Part shown: piece by piece, positions 10,915-41,942 of the stretch
Layout: the number at the start of each line of letters is the position of its first letter
Position numbering within the stretch: position 1 is the stretch's first letter
Assembly: GCA_963693365.1 (NCBI GenBank)
Contig: CAVNZM010000016.1
Location: 3,658,001-3,722,000 of the forward strand
Reading direction: 5' to 3'
Source of the DNA: Amoebidium appalachense
Lineage: Eukaryota; Ichthyosporea
Length of the DNA: 64,000 bases
Translations under genes and position numbers: made by a program
Notes under the pieces: generated by a model
The model's database searches: none
What the model was told of the DNA's origin: nothing
The model's input: only the letters and a program-made list of their open reading frames with translations

Positions 10915-12157
10915 CAACCCGTTCGAGTCTCAGGTTCACGCCGAGGTGGACAAGTTCGCTCGCGACCTCTCTGCGCACCTCTCCCCCCGCACGTCGGCCT
11001 ACCACGAGATCTGGCTCGACCAGAAGCCGGTGGGTTCCTCTGAGGACGTCGAGCCCCTTTACGGGCCCACCTACCTTCCCCGCAAGTTCAAGATTGCCAT
11101 TTGCATCCCGCCAAACAACGACGTCGACGTGTTTGCGCACTGCCTTGGGTACATCGCCATCGTGGAGAACGGAAAGCTTGTCGGTTACAATGTCACGGTG
11201 GGCGGCGGCATGGGGATGACGCACAACAACAAGAAGACGTACCCTTGCCTGGCGCAGGTGTTGGGCTTCTGCACGCCCGAACAGGCGATTGACGTTGGCG
11301 AGAAGGTGATGCTCGTTCAGCGCGATTACGGCGACCGCACGAACCGCAAGCACGCCCGTCTGAAGTACACCGTCGACGACCGCGGTATCGAGTGGTATCG
11401 CAACGAGGTGGAGACGAGGTGCGGTTATAAGCTCCAGGCTCCCCGCGAGTACAAGCTCACCAACAACAGCGACAGGTACGGGTGGACTCAGGGCGAGGGT
11501 GGAAACTGGCACTATTGCCTCTACGTCACGAACGGGCGCGTTCTCGACACACCCGACCTTCAGCTCAAGACGGGCCTCCGCGAGATTGCAAAGGTTCACA
11601 CGGGTGATTTCCGCCTTACCGCCAACCAGAACGTGATTATTGGAAACATCACCCCCGAGCAGAAGCCCGTGATTGAGAATCTCCTCCGCCAGTACAATCT
11701 CGGAAACGATCGGTTTTCCGGCATGCGCTTGAACTCGATGGCGTGCGTCGCCCTCCCCACGTGCAGTCTTGCCTTTGCCGAATCCGAGCGCTACCTTCCG
11801 GCCCTCGTCACCAAGATTGAGGCTACCCTTGAAGAGGCCGGCCTTCGCGATGACGCCATTACAATCCGTATGACGGGTTGCCCTAACGGTTGCGCCCGCC
11901 CTTACGTCGCCGAGATTGCAATGGTCGGTCGTGCCTCCGGTGTGTACAACTTGTACCTCGGCGCAGGCCACGCAGGTGAGCGGTTGAACAAGATTTACAG
12001 GGAGGCGGTGAACGAGGAGCAGATTTTGAACGAGCTCCGACCGGTGATTTTCCGCTATGCAAAGGAGAGGCTCGAGGGGGAGAAGTTCGGCGACTTTGTG
12101 ATCCGCGCCGGAATCATCAAGGCGACAAGGCAGGGCAAGGATTTCCATGAGGTGTAA
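4942..12157 (+). CDS. MET5: Sulfite reductase [NADPH] hemoprotein beta subunit, MET5/ECM17 type
   Basis: This enzyme performs the six-electron reduction of sulfite to sulfide in sulfate assimilation, with a separate NADPH flavoprotein (Met10 type) as partner. Exons are 4942-5530, 5929-6383, 7128-7859, 8419-8586, 9002-9454, 9731-9952 and 10432-12157. The product is about 1447 aa, matching the roughly 1440 aa of yeast Met5. Order of parts: pyruvate:ferredoxin-oxidoreductase-like N-terminal domains, a degenerate thiamine-diphosphate-like domain ([22 protein letters not shown]), a flavodoxin-like domain ([34 protein letters not shown]), then the siroheme/4Fe-4S hemoprotein. The four cluster cysteines are C1311 and C1317 (C-x5-C) and C1356 and C1360 (TGCPNGC). 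Intron 1 is GC-AG; the others are GT-AG. One extra C in a C5 run at 10698-10702 breaks the frame in exon 7; reading 4 C restores the conserved VPGGV. No other stop interrupts the gene. Identification is very secure. Confidence 0.97.
5531..5928 (+). other. GC-AG intron 1 of MET5
   Basis: No GT donor fits the end of exon 1. The sequence AAAG followed by GCAAGC gives a GC-AG intron that joins in phase 1 and yields KLKDVLEEE. AG before GCAAG is the usual strong context for GC donors. The intron holds a C-run at 5571-5606 and two copies of ACGTTTCTTAACGTTTA near 5790 and 5857. Confidence 0.85.
6384..7127 (+). repeat. MET5 intron 2, poly-C tracts
   Basis: The donor is the start of a short GT run after AAG, and the acceptor is CCCCACAG. 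C-runs lie at 6399-6424, 6512-6531, 6707-6734 and 7007-7033. The 6902-7007 part is a copy of the dispersed intronic element described separately. No exon is seen inside. Confidence 0.8.
6902..7007 (+). mobile_element. Dispersed ~105-bp intronic element, copy in MET5
   Basis: The sense strand starts TGAGAATGGGC and ends near GCATTCACC running into poly-C. Shared blocks are TTATGCATACTCT, GCATTCTGCATCGTGTTATC and TGTACTTCGTAC. The same blocks recur, in the same sense orientation, in introns of the minus-strand decarboxylase and panB genes. The ends form a weak inverted repeat (TGAGAATGGGC against TTAGAATGC). There is no coding capacity. A MITE or an introner-like element are both possible. Confidence 0.6.
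7860..8418 (+). repeat. MET5 intron 3
   Basis: A T-rich block lies at 7898-7945. A 32-bp segment at about 8130-8161 is repeated at 8176-8203, each copy followed by a C-run. Poly-C lies at 8294-8319, and (CA)n at 8355-8395 leads toward the CATACAG acceptor. No exon is supported inside. Confidence 0.75.
8587..9001 (+). repeat. MET5 intron 4 with 50-bp direct repeat
   Basis: C-runs lie at 8610-8628 and 8660-8684. A direct repeat of about 50 bp containing GTTTCGTTTTCCCTACTC is present twice, at 8791-8840 and 8842-8891. From 8890 to the acceptor the sequence is a mixed CA and ACGTAC repeat. Confidence 0.75.
9953..10431 (+). repeat. MET5 intron 6
   Basis: The donor is GTGTGTGTGA. The intron contains CA-rich DNA at 9985-10020, a C-run at 10268-10300, CCCCAT/CCATTC repeats at 10308-10345 and (CA)n near 10375, and ends in CCATGCAG. 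The short intron 5 (9455-9730) likewise holds only C-rich sequence. Confidence 0.75.
10698..10702 (+). other. Single-base frameshift in MET5 exon 7 (C5 run)
   Basis: Upstream of the run the frame reads FMIRVRVP. Downstream the conserved hemoprotein continues in another frame from [16 protein letters not shown] to the end. Removing one C gives [18 protein letters not shown] across the join, which fits the family. A short C-run in a genome full of poly-C favours a sequencing or assembly error over a true mutation. The 474 codons after it have no other defect. Confidence 0.85.
11744..11893 (+). other. Siroheme/4Fe-4S cysteine motifs of MET5
   Basis: ACVALPTC (C-x5-C) and [10 protein letters not shown] (C-x3-C) are the four-cysteine signature of sulfite and nitrite reductases. 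In these families one of the last two cysteines bridges the iron-sulfur cluster and siroheme. All four are present, so the subunit is predicted to be catalytically competent. Confidence 0.95.
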
Positions 12158-12531
12158 TGGGGAAATTTTTGGCGGTGGTGGGGTATGTGAGTGATAGTTT
12201 TTTTTTTTGGTAATGAGTGTGTGAGCATGGTACAGGTGACCAGCCAGAATTTCAGAATTTTTCCAGATTTATGGTGTCTTCTTCCTAATTCCCAATAACG
12301 ATTTTACCTAAATACAGGCAGGGATCATATAATCAATAGTGTTTTTTTTTGTGCAGATATGTAGTGTGCATGTGAGTGCACGTGTACACGGTGAGAGAGA
12401 CAGATAGCTAGAGTTTTGGTATTTATGAGGCAAGCAGCACTGGATGACTGCTTTCCTGCACCTTTTGAAATGAAATGAAATGAATTGTTGATTCATACTT
12501 TTGCTGGCATCGGTGTTTCAAGTGGAGAACA

Positions 12532-12564
<33 letters not shown>

Positions 12565-13407
12565 ATTCCCCAGCGCTTCGGCCAACTACAAAAGGTCACA
12601 TGCATATCGCATGCTCACAAATCTTGTTTGCACAAAATGTTTTCATGGGTGCATGGGCATGTGGTTCACTTCATGCTTGAATACACGTGTACGTATTCAT
12701 GGTGGGGTGTGTGTGTGTGTGTGTGTGCGTGTACATGTACACATGTGTGCCCCAGTGTGTCTGTGTGCATGTATGTGCACGGGTGCTTGTTCATATACCA
12801 TGTACACAGGGAGGGAATTCATACCTAGCCACTTTTTTCAGTCCCTTCCGGGATCCACCTCGACATTTTGTATTTTGCCGCAGTGCCGCTGGCACTATGG
12901 CCAAAATATTTTGATATTTCTATTACTTTAAATTTCTCTGCTTCCCAAACTTGGAAACCTACTTCTAATTCATGATACGCGGTAAGTAATACAAGTACAC
13001 CTCGATACATATATATCTACTTGTCTAATGTCATTGATCTCTGGAATACATAGCATAAGCTCTGCGGGTAATTCCTTACAAAGTTGATACATTTTACTAA
13101 ACAACACTCGTAAGGGTGTGAGATGTTTGCAAGTTTGTAGACGGAAACCTACGTATATAGATAGTATCCAAGCAAGCTGTAATGCTTGTTATTATATAGA
13201 AAATTTTTTTTATATAGAGTACGTCATCAGTCTATTGCATACGTATACTCGTATATTTTTGGCGGGTAAGGTTGATCGAGTGTCTCCCTTTTCATAGCAC
13301 ACACAACATAGCAGCAAGTAAGAGAAAGACTGCACAATATGGGCACACGAGTGATGACCGTGCCTAGGCATGGTGGTGGTGGTAGTGTGTGTGTGTCTTT
13401 GTTTGTT

Positions 13408-13463
<56 letters not shown>

Positions 13464-13645
13464 ACGCGCGCGCGTGTGGGTATATATCCATTTTTGTGTG
13501 TGTGTGGTTCTATATGAAAACGGGGGAGGGGGGAGGGGGGGGGGGGGGGGGGAGTTCTATATGAAATGAGCACTTCCCCAAACACAACACTAATAGCACA
13601 CACTACTGCCCTACCACTTGCATCATACCCTTCATATTCCATCCA
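12158..13645. other. Intergenic DNA between convergent genes
   Basis: This holds the 3' flanks of MET5 (plus) and the decarboxylase (minus). A C-run lies at 12534-12564. GT-rich stretches lie at 12710-12728 and 13412-13462, the second running into CG-rich alternation at 13462-13475. A G-run lies at 13523-13552. The 12850-13330 part is AT-rich and unique. I see no gene and no clear poly-A signal pair. Confidence 0.5.
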
Positions 13646-33261
<19,616 letters not shown>

Positions 33262-34721
33262 GTTGCTTGCTCCGAAAATGGGCCTATTGACCCTTCACAA
33301 TCTACCTAAGCAAACTCTGCTATCACAAAAGACTCTCATGAGAGGGTAATTGCCATAACCACTAGTACTAGTGATGCACAGAAAAGAAAAATCTCTCTAC
33401 GAAGCAGCCGTGGCACTGCCCCTGCCATGGATTACTATGGTCACGAAGAAACAGCCTGGCTTTTCTCAAGCTCTTTTAGTTTCGTCTATGCTTTGCACCG
33501 AAAAATACTGATGAAATCACAGTGACTGAGGCTATGCATATGAATACCCAGCAATTTTCCCTTCCCTTAAAAAAAAAAAAAAAAAAAAAAAAACGGGCCG
33601 AGAATGAGATTTTTTTGATGATGGCGATAACCTTTTTTGGTTATTGATTTTATTGATTAGCCTATTTAGGTAGTTGACCAGTAGCCCATTTTGAGCCAAT
33701 GAAATGCCCTCACATCGGGCTTTATAATTTCCAACCCTTTGGTGAATCATTGCACACTGCGGCACATCACACAACACTCGAACAAGGGTCAGATGGGCCG
33801 TGCATTGTAACCTTTACGAGCCATATATTTTAGTGGGGTAGCCAGCCAGCCCCAGCTCTTGCATGGATATAGCATATGCTAATACTATTTTACGGCCAAG
33901 CGCATTTATTTATGTACATGAATTTTCAGAAATTGTGCCCTGGGTGAAGTAAGCCATCCCAACCTGCATTTATTCAAGAAGACATGTTCCAAAAAAAAAA
34001 GCCGGAATAAACTTCAAAAAAAAAGTAGAAATATTCAAGGGAACTAAACTTGAGGATAATGGCCCCCAAACCAACCAAATTCGTAGTGTCCGGATGTGTA
34101 TGTGTGTGTGTAATGGCGCAGATATTTGGGAGGGGCACGAATATGCGGGCGCTATGTATACCACGTACCATCAATTCCTGTGTTGTGTTGCACACACACA
34201 CACACACCTCGGACATGCGTGCGTTAAAATGAACATTGTGTGTTTGTGAGCGTGGATACTGCAGTGAAATGCTCGTGGAAAAAAAAGCATGTACTCCCCT
34301 AAATATATACCTTGCTACATTTACCAAACCGGTCACATATACAAGCACATATCGGCTTGCTGATAAGTTCTTTTTGTAGGACATGCCTCAAACAATTTCC
34401 AGGATCCCAACCAGTTCGAGTTCCATTCCACCCACCACCTAGAATAATCACTTCTCTAATATCACCATGCACTCCGTTCTTTGCCTGCCCCAACCTCCAC
34501 AGAACATCCTTCCAGATTCATCTTCGTCCTTCTCATGGCAGGAGGGGGGCGGGGGGAGGAGGGAGGGGGGAGGGGTATAATTGAAGGTGTGTGCTTGTGT
34601 GTGTGTGTGTGCGTGTGTGTGTGCGTGCGCGCGCGCGCGTGTGTGTGTGTATGTGTGTGTGTGAGGAATGAAGGCGCGGGGGGGGGGGGGGGGGGGGGGG
34701 GGGGGTGGAGGGGACTCCAGC
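33262..34721. other. Intergenic DNA between panB 3' end and decarboxylase 5' end
   Basis: Both neighbours are on the minus strand, so this should hold the decarboxylase promoter. A poly-A lies at 33570-33592 and a CCAAT at 33697-33701. GT/CA blocks lie at 34098-34111, 34192-34206 and 34598-34663, and a G-run at 34679-34705. ORFs up to about 136 codons overlap repeats and show no domain. Confidence 0.45.
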
Positions 34722-34825
34722 TCAATCGTCGTGATCAGGTGGGTACCGTCCCTCCTTCACGTCCTTGACGTATTGCTCAACTGCTCCTTGAATCAGAGGT
34801 GCCAAGTTGGCATACTGCCGGCAGA

Positions 34826-34914
<89 letters not shown>

Positions 34915-35247
34915 GCACGTGTACGTGGATGTGTGCATGTGTGTGCACGTGTGTGAGTATGTGGGTGGGTGGGTGGGTGGGTGGGTGGGTGAGGGGGTGG
35001 AGTGACGCATTAGAATGCAGTACTGTTAACCGTAAAAAATGGGTCGAACAGGCCTTCTTTTTTGGGGGGGGGGGGAAGGGGGAGGGGGGGAGTTGGGGAG
35101 GGGGGTTAGGATGTAGTACAACATACAAACGACAAGAACGCACAAGGAAAACACAGCACAGACCACACATAGCATCCAGAAACGAACACATAATACAGCA
35201 ACATATGTTGATGGTGGCCTAGGCCCGAAGAGGGGGGGGTGTGGTGT

Positions 35248-35307
<60 letters not shown>

Positions 35308-35430
35308 TATGGGGAGGGGGGGGGGGGGGGGAGGGGGGTTTGTTGGAGACTTAGAGCTTTCATACTTTCTAATTTTTAAAATTATATTTTTTTGCTGGGG
35401 GGGCTTAGTGGGGGAGGGGGGGGGGGGGAG

Positions 35431-35471
<41 letters not shown>

Positions 35472-35680
35472 ATCGATATATCTACATACTTTGGAGTAAA
35501 CCTGTCGAAGATACCCAGCATATCCAAGGTCACAAGCACCTGCCCGCTGGTGTGGGGGCCAGCCCCAATTCCAATTGTGGGTATAGAGAGTTGGTCCGTG
35601 ATGAATGATGCAATGGGGGATGGCACGGCTTCAATCACCATCGCAAATGCACCGGCTTCCTGTGAACCCGGTGGGGTGGG

Positions 35681-35715
<35 letters not shown>

Positions 35716-35936
35716 GCAGGGCAAAGGGGGAGAAGCATTGGATAGGGTGGGAGAGAGAGGGGGGGGGGGGGGGGGGGGGGTTGGAAGAGAGGGAGAGGGA
35801 GGCGGAGGGGCAGGGGGAGAAGGGGCGGACGTGGGAGAGGTGAGGATGGGGGCGGAGTTAGGAGTTAGAATCTGCTATAGAGGTTGACGTTCACAAATAT
35901 CACCAATGTTTAATTTCTCTTTGGGTTGACGTGTAT

Positions 35937-35980
<44 letters not shown>

Positions 35981-36134
35981 AAGGCGAAGAATCTAAACCA
36001 CCAGAGAGTTCAATTCATCTGACTGTACCAGTGTGTTGGAGGGAATATATTATCTTAGGCAACAGTGAGAGGGCAGACTGGGGACTTGGGCTAAAAGGGG
36101 TCGCAGGTGTGTATGTATGTGTGTGTGTGTGTAT

Positions 36135-36181
<47 letters not shown>

Positions 36182-36375
36182 TATGTGTGGGTGTGGGTGT
36201 GGGTGGGTGTCTGCTTATACACGTGTGCACGTGTATGATTGTGTGTGTTGGCGGGGGGAAGGGGGGGGGGGTGGGGGTGGGGGGGGGGGGGGGGGGGGGG
36301 GGGTTCGAAAGTGTTGTAGGAGTACCGAGTACACATACATAACGGACTTCACAATCAAGAGTGCAAACTACACAT

Positions 36376-36408
<33 letters not shown>

Positions 36409-37187
36409 ACCTGAATTGCAAGCGCGTCTTTCAAAAGCTGCTTGGCCTGTAAAGAGATCACAGAGGAAGGTGAGTGACCGTTTGATTTTTCACAAGACCA
36501 CATGACTGGTGCAGTGGGCATCTGCATCTGACCACGTCTCTCTCTCTCTCTCTCTCTCTCCCTCTCCCTCCCTCCCTCCCTCCCTCCCTCTCCCTCGCCC
36601 CCTTTCCGCCCCTTTTCCCCCCCCTCCCCGCCTTCCCTCCCTCCCTCCCTCTCCTTCTCTCTCTCCCTGTGTGTTTTTGTGTGCGCGATTGCGTGTTTGT
36701 GTGTGTGTCTGTGTTTGTGTGTGTGTATCATCGGTGGGGAATAACAGGGGGGAAGCAGGGAGCTTGTTCAACAAACAACATATTCCCACAGAAATGATAT
36801 GCAACACCAGAAGGGCTCCAAACCAAGGAATATGGGGGGAGGGGGGAGGGGGGAGGGGGGAAGGGGGGGGGGGGGGGGGGGGAGCAAACAAGGGGGAGGG
36901 GGGAGGGGGGGCACGACAAAAACACAACAGGAAACAGATGTCTCCGGCCCCGGGCAAATGTTCACTTACCGACAGTGCCGTTTTTCCTTGAACCTTGAAC
37001 CCCCCCAACACATTTGCGCTCTGGGGGGTTAGGCCGACGTGGCCCAGCACCGGGACCCCAGCATCCACAACCCTCTTGACTGTAGGCGCCATCAATGCAC
37101 CCCCCTCCAATTTCACTCCCTGCATAATGCGTAATTTGGGTTTAGGTTTATTGAAAGTGGGGTTGGACAAGAATACACACACACACA

Positions 37188-37219
<32 letters not shown>

Positions 37220-37352
37220 GGAATGCGCGCATGAGCATACACGACCTTTAAAAAGCCCAGGCGTGTACGCGCACACAAAACCGCACACACCTACACCACT
37301 CATTCGCACATGCACACACATGCGCATATACGCAAGCACACATGCACACACA

Positions 37353-37388
<36 letters not shown>

Positions 37389-37606
37389 CACCCGCCCGCA
37401 CTCACATGAACGTCTGAAATGATTTTGCTCCCGGACATCAACCAAAACACGTACGTACGACCCAAACAGACAGGCAGGCATGCTCACCTCTCTTACATCG
37501 TTGAGTCTAGTCAAGTGAGTGAACATGCCATCAGAAGTGCAAACACAGACGCACAGTGTGTATGACACCCAAGTAATTGTGGAAAACAGAGCATTCATGC
37601 CCCCAG

Positions 37607-37644
<38 letters not shown>

Positions 37645-38015
37645 GGGGGGGGGGGGAGGGGAGGGAGGTGAGGGGGAGGGGCGTATATGCACATTAGCGG
37701 ATTTGAACTTGGCTACCATAAAAGCAAGCACATGGAATATTGACTCAGATAAAAACCCAAAAGACGAAATCAAAAACACTGTGCATGCGGTTGCAGGTGG
37801 CACATGGAAAGAGCGGGAGAGGGGGGGGGGGGGGGGGGGGATGCGAGATATAGCACACACCTGCATGTTGCCCTCCTTGACAAACCTGACCGCATTATCC
37901 ACAGCGTTGTCCACTGAAGACTGGTCCCACCCCCACAAAAGTCAACAACACTAAAAATTCCCCCTCCCCCCCCCCCCCTTCTGCCCCACCTTTCTCCCTG
38001 TTCTCATCTCCTTCC

Positions 38016-38067
<52 letters not shown>

Positions 38068-38345
38068 CAAAAAAAAAAAAGAAAGAAAGAAAGAAAAAAA
38101 GAAAAGAAAAAAAGAAGAAGAAGAAAAAGAAAAAGAAAGAAAAGAACGAAAGAGAAGAAAACATACCACCGCCACTTCCACCCCCACCACAACAGCCGCC
38201 ACCACCACCACCAACCAGAAACCCACCCATCCACCCGAGGGGTATTTCTTTCTCTCCTGCCCCACATTCTTCTCCCCACAATGCTTACCTGCCCATAAAA
38301 AATAACTATCTCCGTAAAAGTGACAGCACTATGTACTCGGCATAT

Positions 38346-38376
<31 letters not shown>

Positions 38377-38516
38377 GCCCCTGTCCTGACACAATGCTCC
38401 CTTTCCTTTCTTCCTGCTTTTCAATACCCTTACACTAACGTGACCAAAAAGGTCCATAAAGGCTCGGCCTCCCCCCACCCCCCCCCCCCCCCTCCAAGAA
38501 AAAGGTGCGAGTGTGT

Positions 38517-38568
<52 letters not shown>

Positions 38569-38649
38569 CGGCCTAATGCTGGAAAGAAAATCCGAAGGAA
38601 CGAGGGATGGTGGGGAGTGTGGTTGCACCTATATGTGTGTGCATGCACG

Positions 38650-38682
<33 letters not shown>

Positions 38683-39119
38683 TATGTCTTTGTCGGTGTC
38701 GGTGTCTGGGTGTTTGTGTGTATGTTTGTGTTTGTGTCTATGCCTCAGTCTCTGTATGTATGTGTATGTTTGTGTGTACGTGTGTGTGTCTGTTTCTGTC
38801 TCTGTACGTGTCTGTGTTGCGTGTTTATGTGTGTCCATGTGTGAGAGTGTGGCCGTTGGGGAAGAGGGAGGGAGGGGGGGACGAGGGGAGGGGGGGGAGA
38901 GGGGGAGAGGGGGGAGAGGGGGGGTTAAATCTTAATACCTGATAGCTACCAAAAGGCATGTCTCCGACCAGAAAACTCGAATAGCAGCCTCGAGACACGA
39001 TGCGGCAGTGGTGTAGCATTTCCTGAGGGGAGGGGAAGGGGGGAGGGAGAGATACGTTGGTACCCAATCTACAACCAATACTCGCAGGTCGTATCTGTCC
39101 GCAAACAGACCTCTCTCTT

Positions 39120-39193
<74 letters not shown>

Positions 39194-39228
39194 CCCTCTC
39201 ACTTTCCCCCTTCCCTCGCTCCCTCCCC

Positions 39229-39265
<37 letters not shown>

Positions 39266-40337
39266 ACAAACACACACACATATCCCTACCTTCCCCCTTC
39301 CTCCCCCCCCCCCCCCCCACCCCCTGGCCCCCCGCCCGATTTTGATAAAAACACCGACATTGGACAGTCACATGTAATGGTAGGCGTTTTTGCCCCTTTA
39401 AAAACTCGCCAAATCAGACCCTTGAATTCTATTTATTGCATGACCTATGGTTTACATGCCAGGAGTACACCTGCATTCCATTTACAGAACTAAACATATG
39501 CCAATAGGGTTCTGCGCACCGGTGGAAGGGTAAGGGAGAGACCGGGGGGGGGGGGGGGGGGGGGGGAGGGGGAACCGGGGGAGGGGGGGGGGGGGGAGGC
39601 AGGGCGCGGGAAGAGGATGAGGGGAGAAGGGGGAGGGGGGAGGGGAGGAAGAGGGGTGAAGTGAGAGAGAGAGAGAGGGAGGGGAGGGGTGGGGGGGTGA
39701 GTATATAAGCACCCACCTCCATGGTGACGGATGTTGTGTCTGCAAAGCCCAAAGAGACCATGGCTAGTGAGTCTCCAACCAGGGTGATGTCAATGTTGGC
39801 CTGGTTGGAATATATATATATTACTGCTTGAGCAGCCGTTTGTTTCGTTTCCATTTGCTTCCACCCTTCCCCCCCCATCCCCTCCCCCGCTTGTTGGCGT
39901 TGCAAATCTTTTGTGCGGTTTGCGGTGTGTGTTGAATGTGTAGGTGGTCAATCATCAGGAGGCGGAACCAGATGGAAACGCGCTCGGACGGGGGGAGGGG
40001 GGGGAGGGGGAAGGGAGGGAGGGAAGGGGAGGAGAGAGGGAGGAGGGGGAGAGGGAAAAGGTGGTGGTGGGGGGGGAGGGGGGGGGAGGGGGGGGGTGAA
40101 GGAGAGAGGGGGGAAGGAGGGGGGAGGGGGCAGGGGGTATGTCTACAAGTGTGACAACTAACCTGCTTGTGTAGGCTAGAAAGACACCATCATGCCTACA
40201 TCTACAAAGCAGCACACAAACATGAAAATCAAACAAAAAAACAAAGAAAGAAAATGGGCTCAAAGCAAGGAATGCTTACCTGTAAGAGGGATTCTGCATA
40301 AAAGCATTAAGGCAACAACAATATGCAGTCAGGGAAG

Positions 40338-40427
<90 letters not shown>

Positions 40428-41942
40428 GTGTGTGTTGTGTGTTTAAAAAGGGCGAGTGGGAAGGCGGGTAGGGGGGGGGGGGGGGGGGGGAAGTGGTGGG
40501 GTCACCAGATGCAAAACAGCAACCCAAAAATGACTGCATTGCCCAGCGCCCAGGGAAAGGCGGAGAGAGGGTGGGAGGGGGGGGAGGGGAGGGGTAGGCG
40601 GGAGGGGGGAAGGGGAGGGAGAAGGAGGGAGATGGAGGAAAGGAAGGGGGGTGGGGAGTGTGGTCTTACATGGTCGCACGCCTGTGCAGTCACCAAATCA
40701 TGTGCCGTCAGCATTGTGATCTTAGTTCCACTCTGGTACAGTTTGTGGATGTCACCTGTGGTCGTCCGCCTCTTCGACTTTGACGGCACCTTTTTCTTGT
40801 CATCTCATAACGTGAACGAGCTTTTTAGCCATACCTGCGCGATGCTTCTATGCAACAAGAGGACCCACGACCTTTATAGAGCTTCCCCCCCCCCCCCCCC
40901 CCCCCCCCCCCCACCCCACCCCACCCCCACCCCCCCCCCCCCCCCCCCCCCCACCACCACCACCACACACGCACACACACACACACACACACACAACCTC
41001 CCCCTCCCGTATCCTGTTCTCTCAAGCCCAATTCATTTCCTTTTCCTACTTCCCTTTCCCTACGACCTACCTCCCGTCCCTTCTCTACCTCTCTCCCCCT
41101 CTGGCTTATACATTATATTTTGCTTCTGCTTTTAAACAATGGTTTTTGCCATAGCAAAACCACACTATGTGGCCAAAACCGATGACACACCTACGTGCAA
41201 GTGAGCGTGCAAAGCATCTACTCTGCAATCCTCTCTCTGCATCACTGTGTGTCTCTCTCCCCCTGTATCTCTCACCCCCTCCCCTCCCTCCCTCCCTCCC
41301 CCTCCCCTCCCTCTCTCAACCTCCAGCCCGTCTCCCCAAGGACTGTAAATGCCCTCCCCCCCCCCCCCCCCCTCCCCCCCCCCCTTCTTCCCCCCCCCCC
41401 CCTCCCCTTCATCTCCCCCCCCGCCACCCTTCTCCTGCTCTTCCTCCATTTTTTAGCATGCATGTGTTAAGAATAAATAAGGGGCACCCCCTTAGCATAA
41501 GGCTGAGACCTCAGTAGTGGTGCGTGAACTTCCATGTGCACTGTTATTGTGCGCAAGCTGCAAGCAATCTTCTATCACGCCTGAGGGCACGCCAAGCAGT
41601 CAACTGAGAAAGAGCATCCGACCCTCCCCGCTCCCACCCACCCTCCCCCCCCTTCCCCCCCTCCCCCCTCCCGTCTACCTCAACCCAACCCCCCCCCCGA
41701 TCTCCCCCCCTCACACACACACACACACACACAAGAACACCCACCCTATCCCGCCGTTCAAAGACATCCAACTGCAAAACCGTACTAGTAAAAATGCAGA
41801 CACAACACTCACCTAGTTCTTCCGTGTATGTGCTCATGTGCCTCCACCCAGTCCTTCCTGCTTGTGTCCACATGCCCACTGTGCACCCCTGGGTGCGGGC
41901 GGCATCAAGGATTCTCGATAGTACGGTCCGACTCATTTTCAT
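34722..41942 (-). CDS. panB: 3-methyl-2-oxobutanoate hydroxymethyltransferase (ketopantoate hydroxymethyltransferase)
   Basis: PanB transfers a one-carbon unit from methylene-tetrahydrofolate to 2-oxoisovalerate, giving ketopantoate, the first committed step of pantothenate and coenzyme A synthesis. Exons in order: 41813-41942, 40670-40803, 39717-39800, 38939-39022, 37861-37920, 36970-37119, 36411-36446, 35490-35659 and 34722-34827. The total is 954 nt, 317 aa, with phases matching throughout. Family motifs: [21 protein letters not shown] (Mg-binding Asp), [51 protein letters not shown] (catalytic Glu) and [17 protein letters not shown]. Bacterial PanB is about 265 aa. The extra roughly 45 N-terminal residues are rich in Arg, Ser and Thr and poor in acids, fitting a mitochondrial presequence (inference). 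All introns are GT-AG. Confidence 0.97.
34828..35489 (-). repeat. panB intron 8: (GT)n and G-tracts
   Basis: (GT)n at 34830-34912 begins right at the exon 9 acceptor. (GGGT)n follows at 34963-34990, a degenerate dispersed-element copy at 35105-35180, (GT)n at 35249-35310, and G-runs at 35317-35330 and 35410-35470 next to the exon 8 donor. Confidence 0.75.
35660..36410 (-). repeat. panB intron 7: G-tracts and element copy
   Basis: G-runs lie at 35681-35714, 35760-35780, 35947-35978, 36149-36180, 36260-36303 and 36377-36407. A partial element copy at 36308-36376 has AGTACCGAGTACACATACAT, AACGGAC and GAGTGCAAACTACACA. Confidence 0.7.
37921..38938 (-). repeat. panB intron 4
   Basis: C-runs lie at 38019-38065 and 38347-38371, an A/G-rich block at 38069-38160, and GT plus a 35-nt G-run at 38513-38567. 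Decayed GT and GTCTGT DNA lies at 38650-38850, with G-rich DNA up to the exon 4 donor. Introns 5 (37120-37860) and 6 (36447-36969) are built alike, with (ACGC)n at 37353-37388 and (CT)n at 36538-36560. Confidence 0.7.
39023..39716 (-). repeat. panB intron 3 with (CT)n
   Basis: (CT)n, which is GA in sense, lies at 39113-39190. C-runs lie at 39230-39265 and 39303-39318 and G-runs at 39544-39566 and 39583-39596. Introns 2 (39801-40669, (GT)n at 40340-40424) and 1 (40804-41812, C-runs and (CA)n at 40886-40995) have the same make-up. Confidence 0.7.

Noticed and set aside
10679-12148. 489-codon ORF on the minus strand
   Set aside because: It is the shadow of the MET5 hemoprotein exon on the other strand; the plus-strand protein has all family motifs.
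33974-34384. 136-codon minus-strand ORF between panB and the decarboxylase
   Set aside because: It crosses CA/GT repeats, has low-complexity Phe and His-Thr stretches and no domain.
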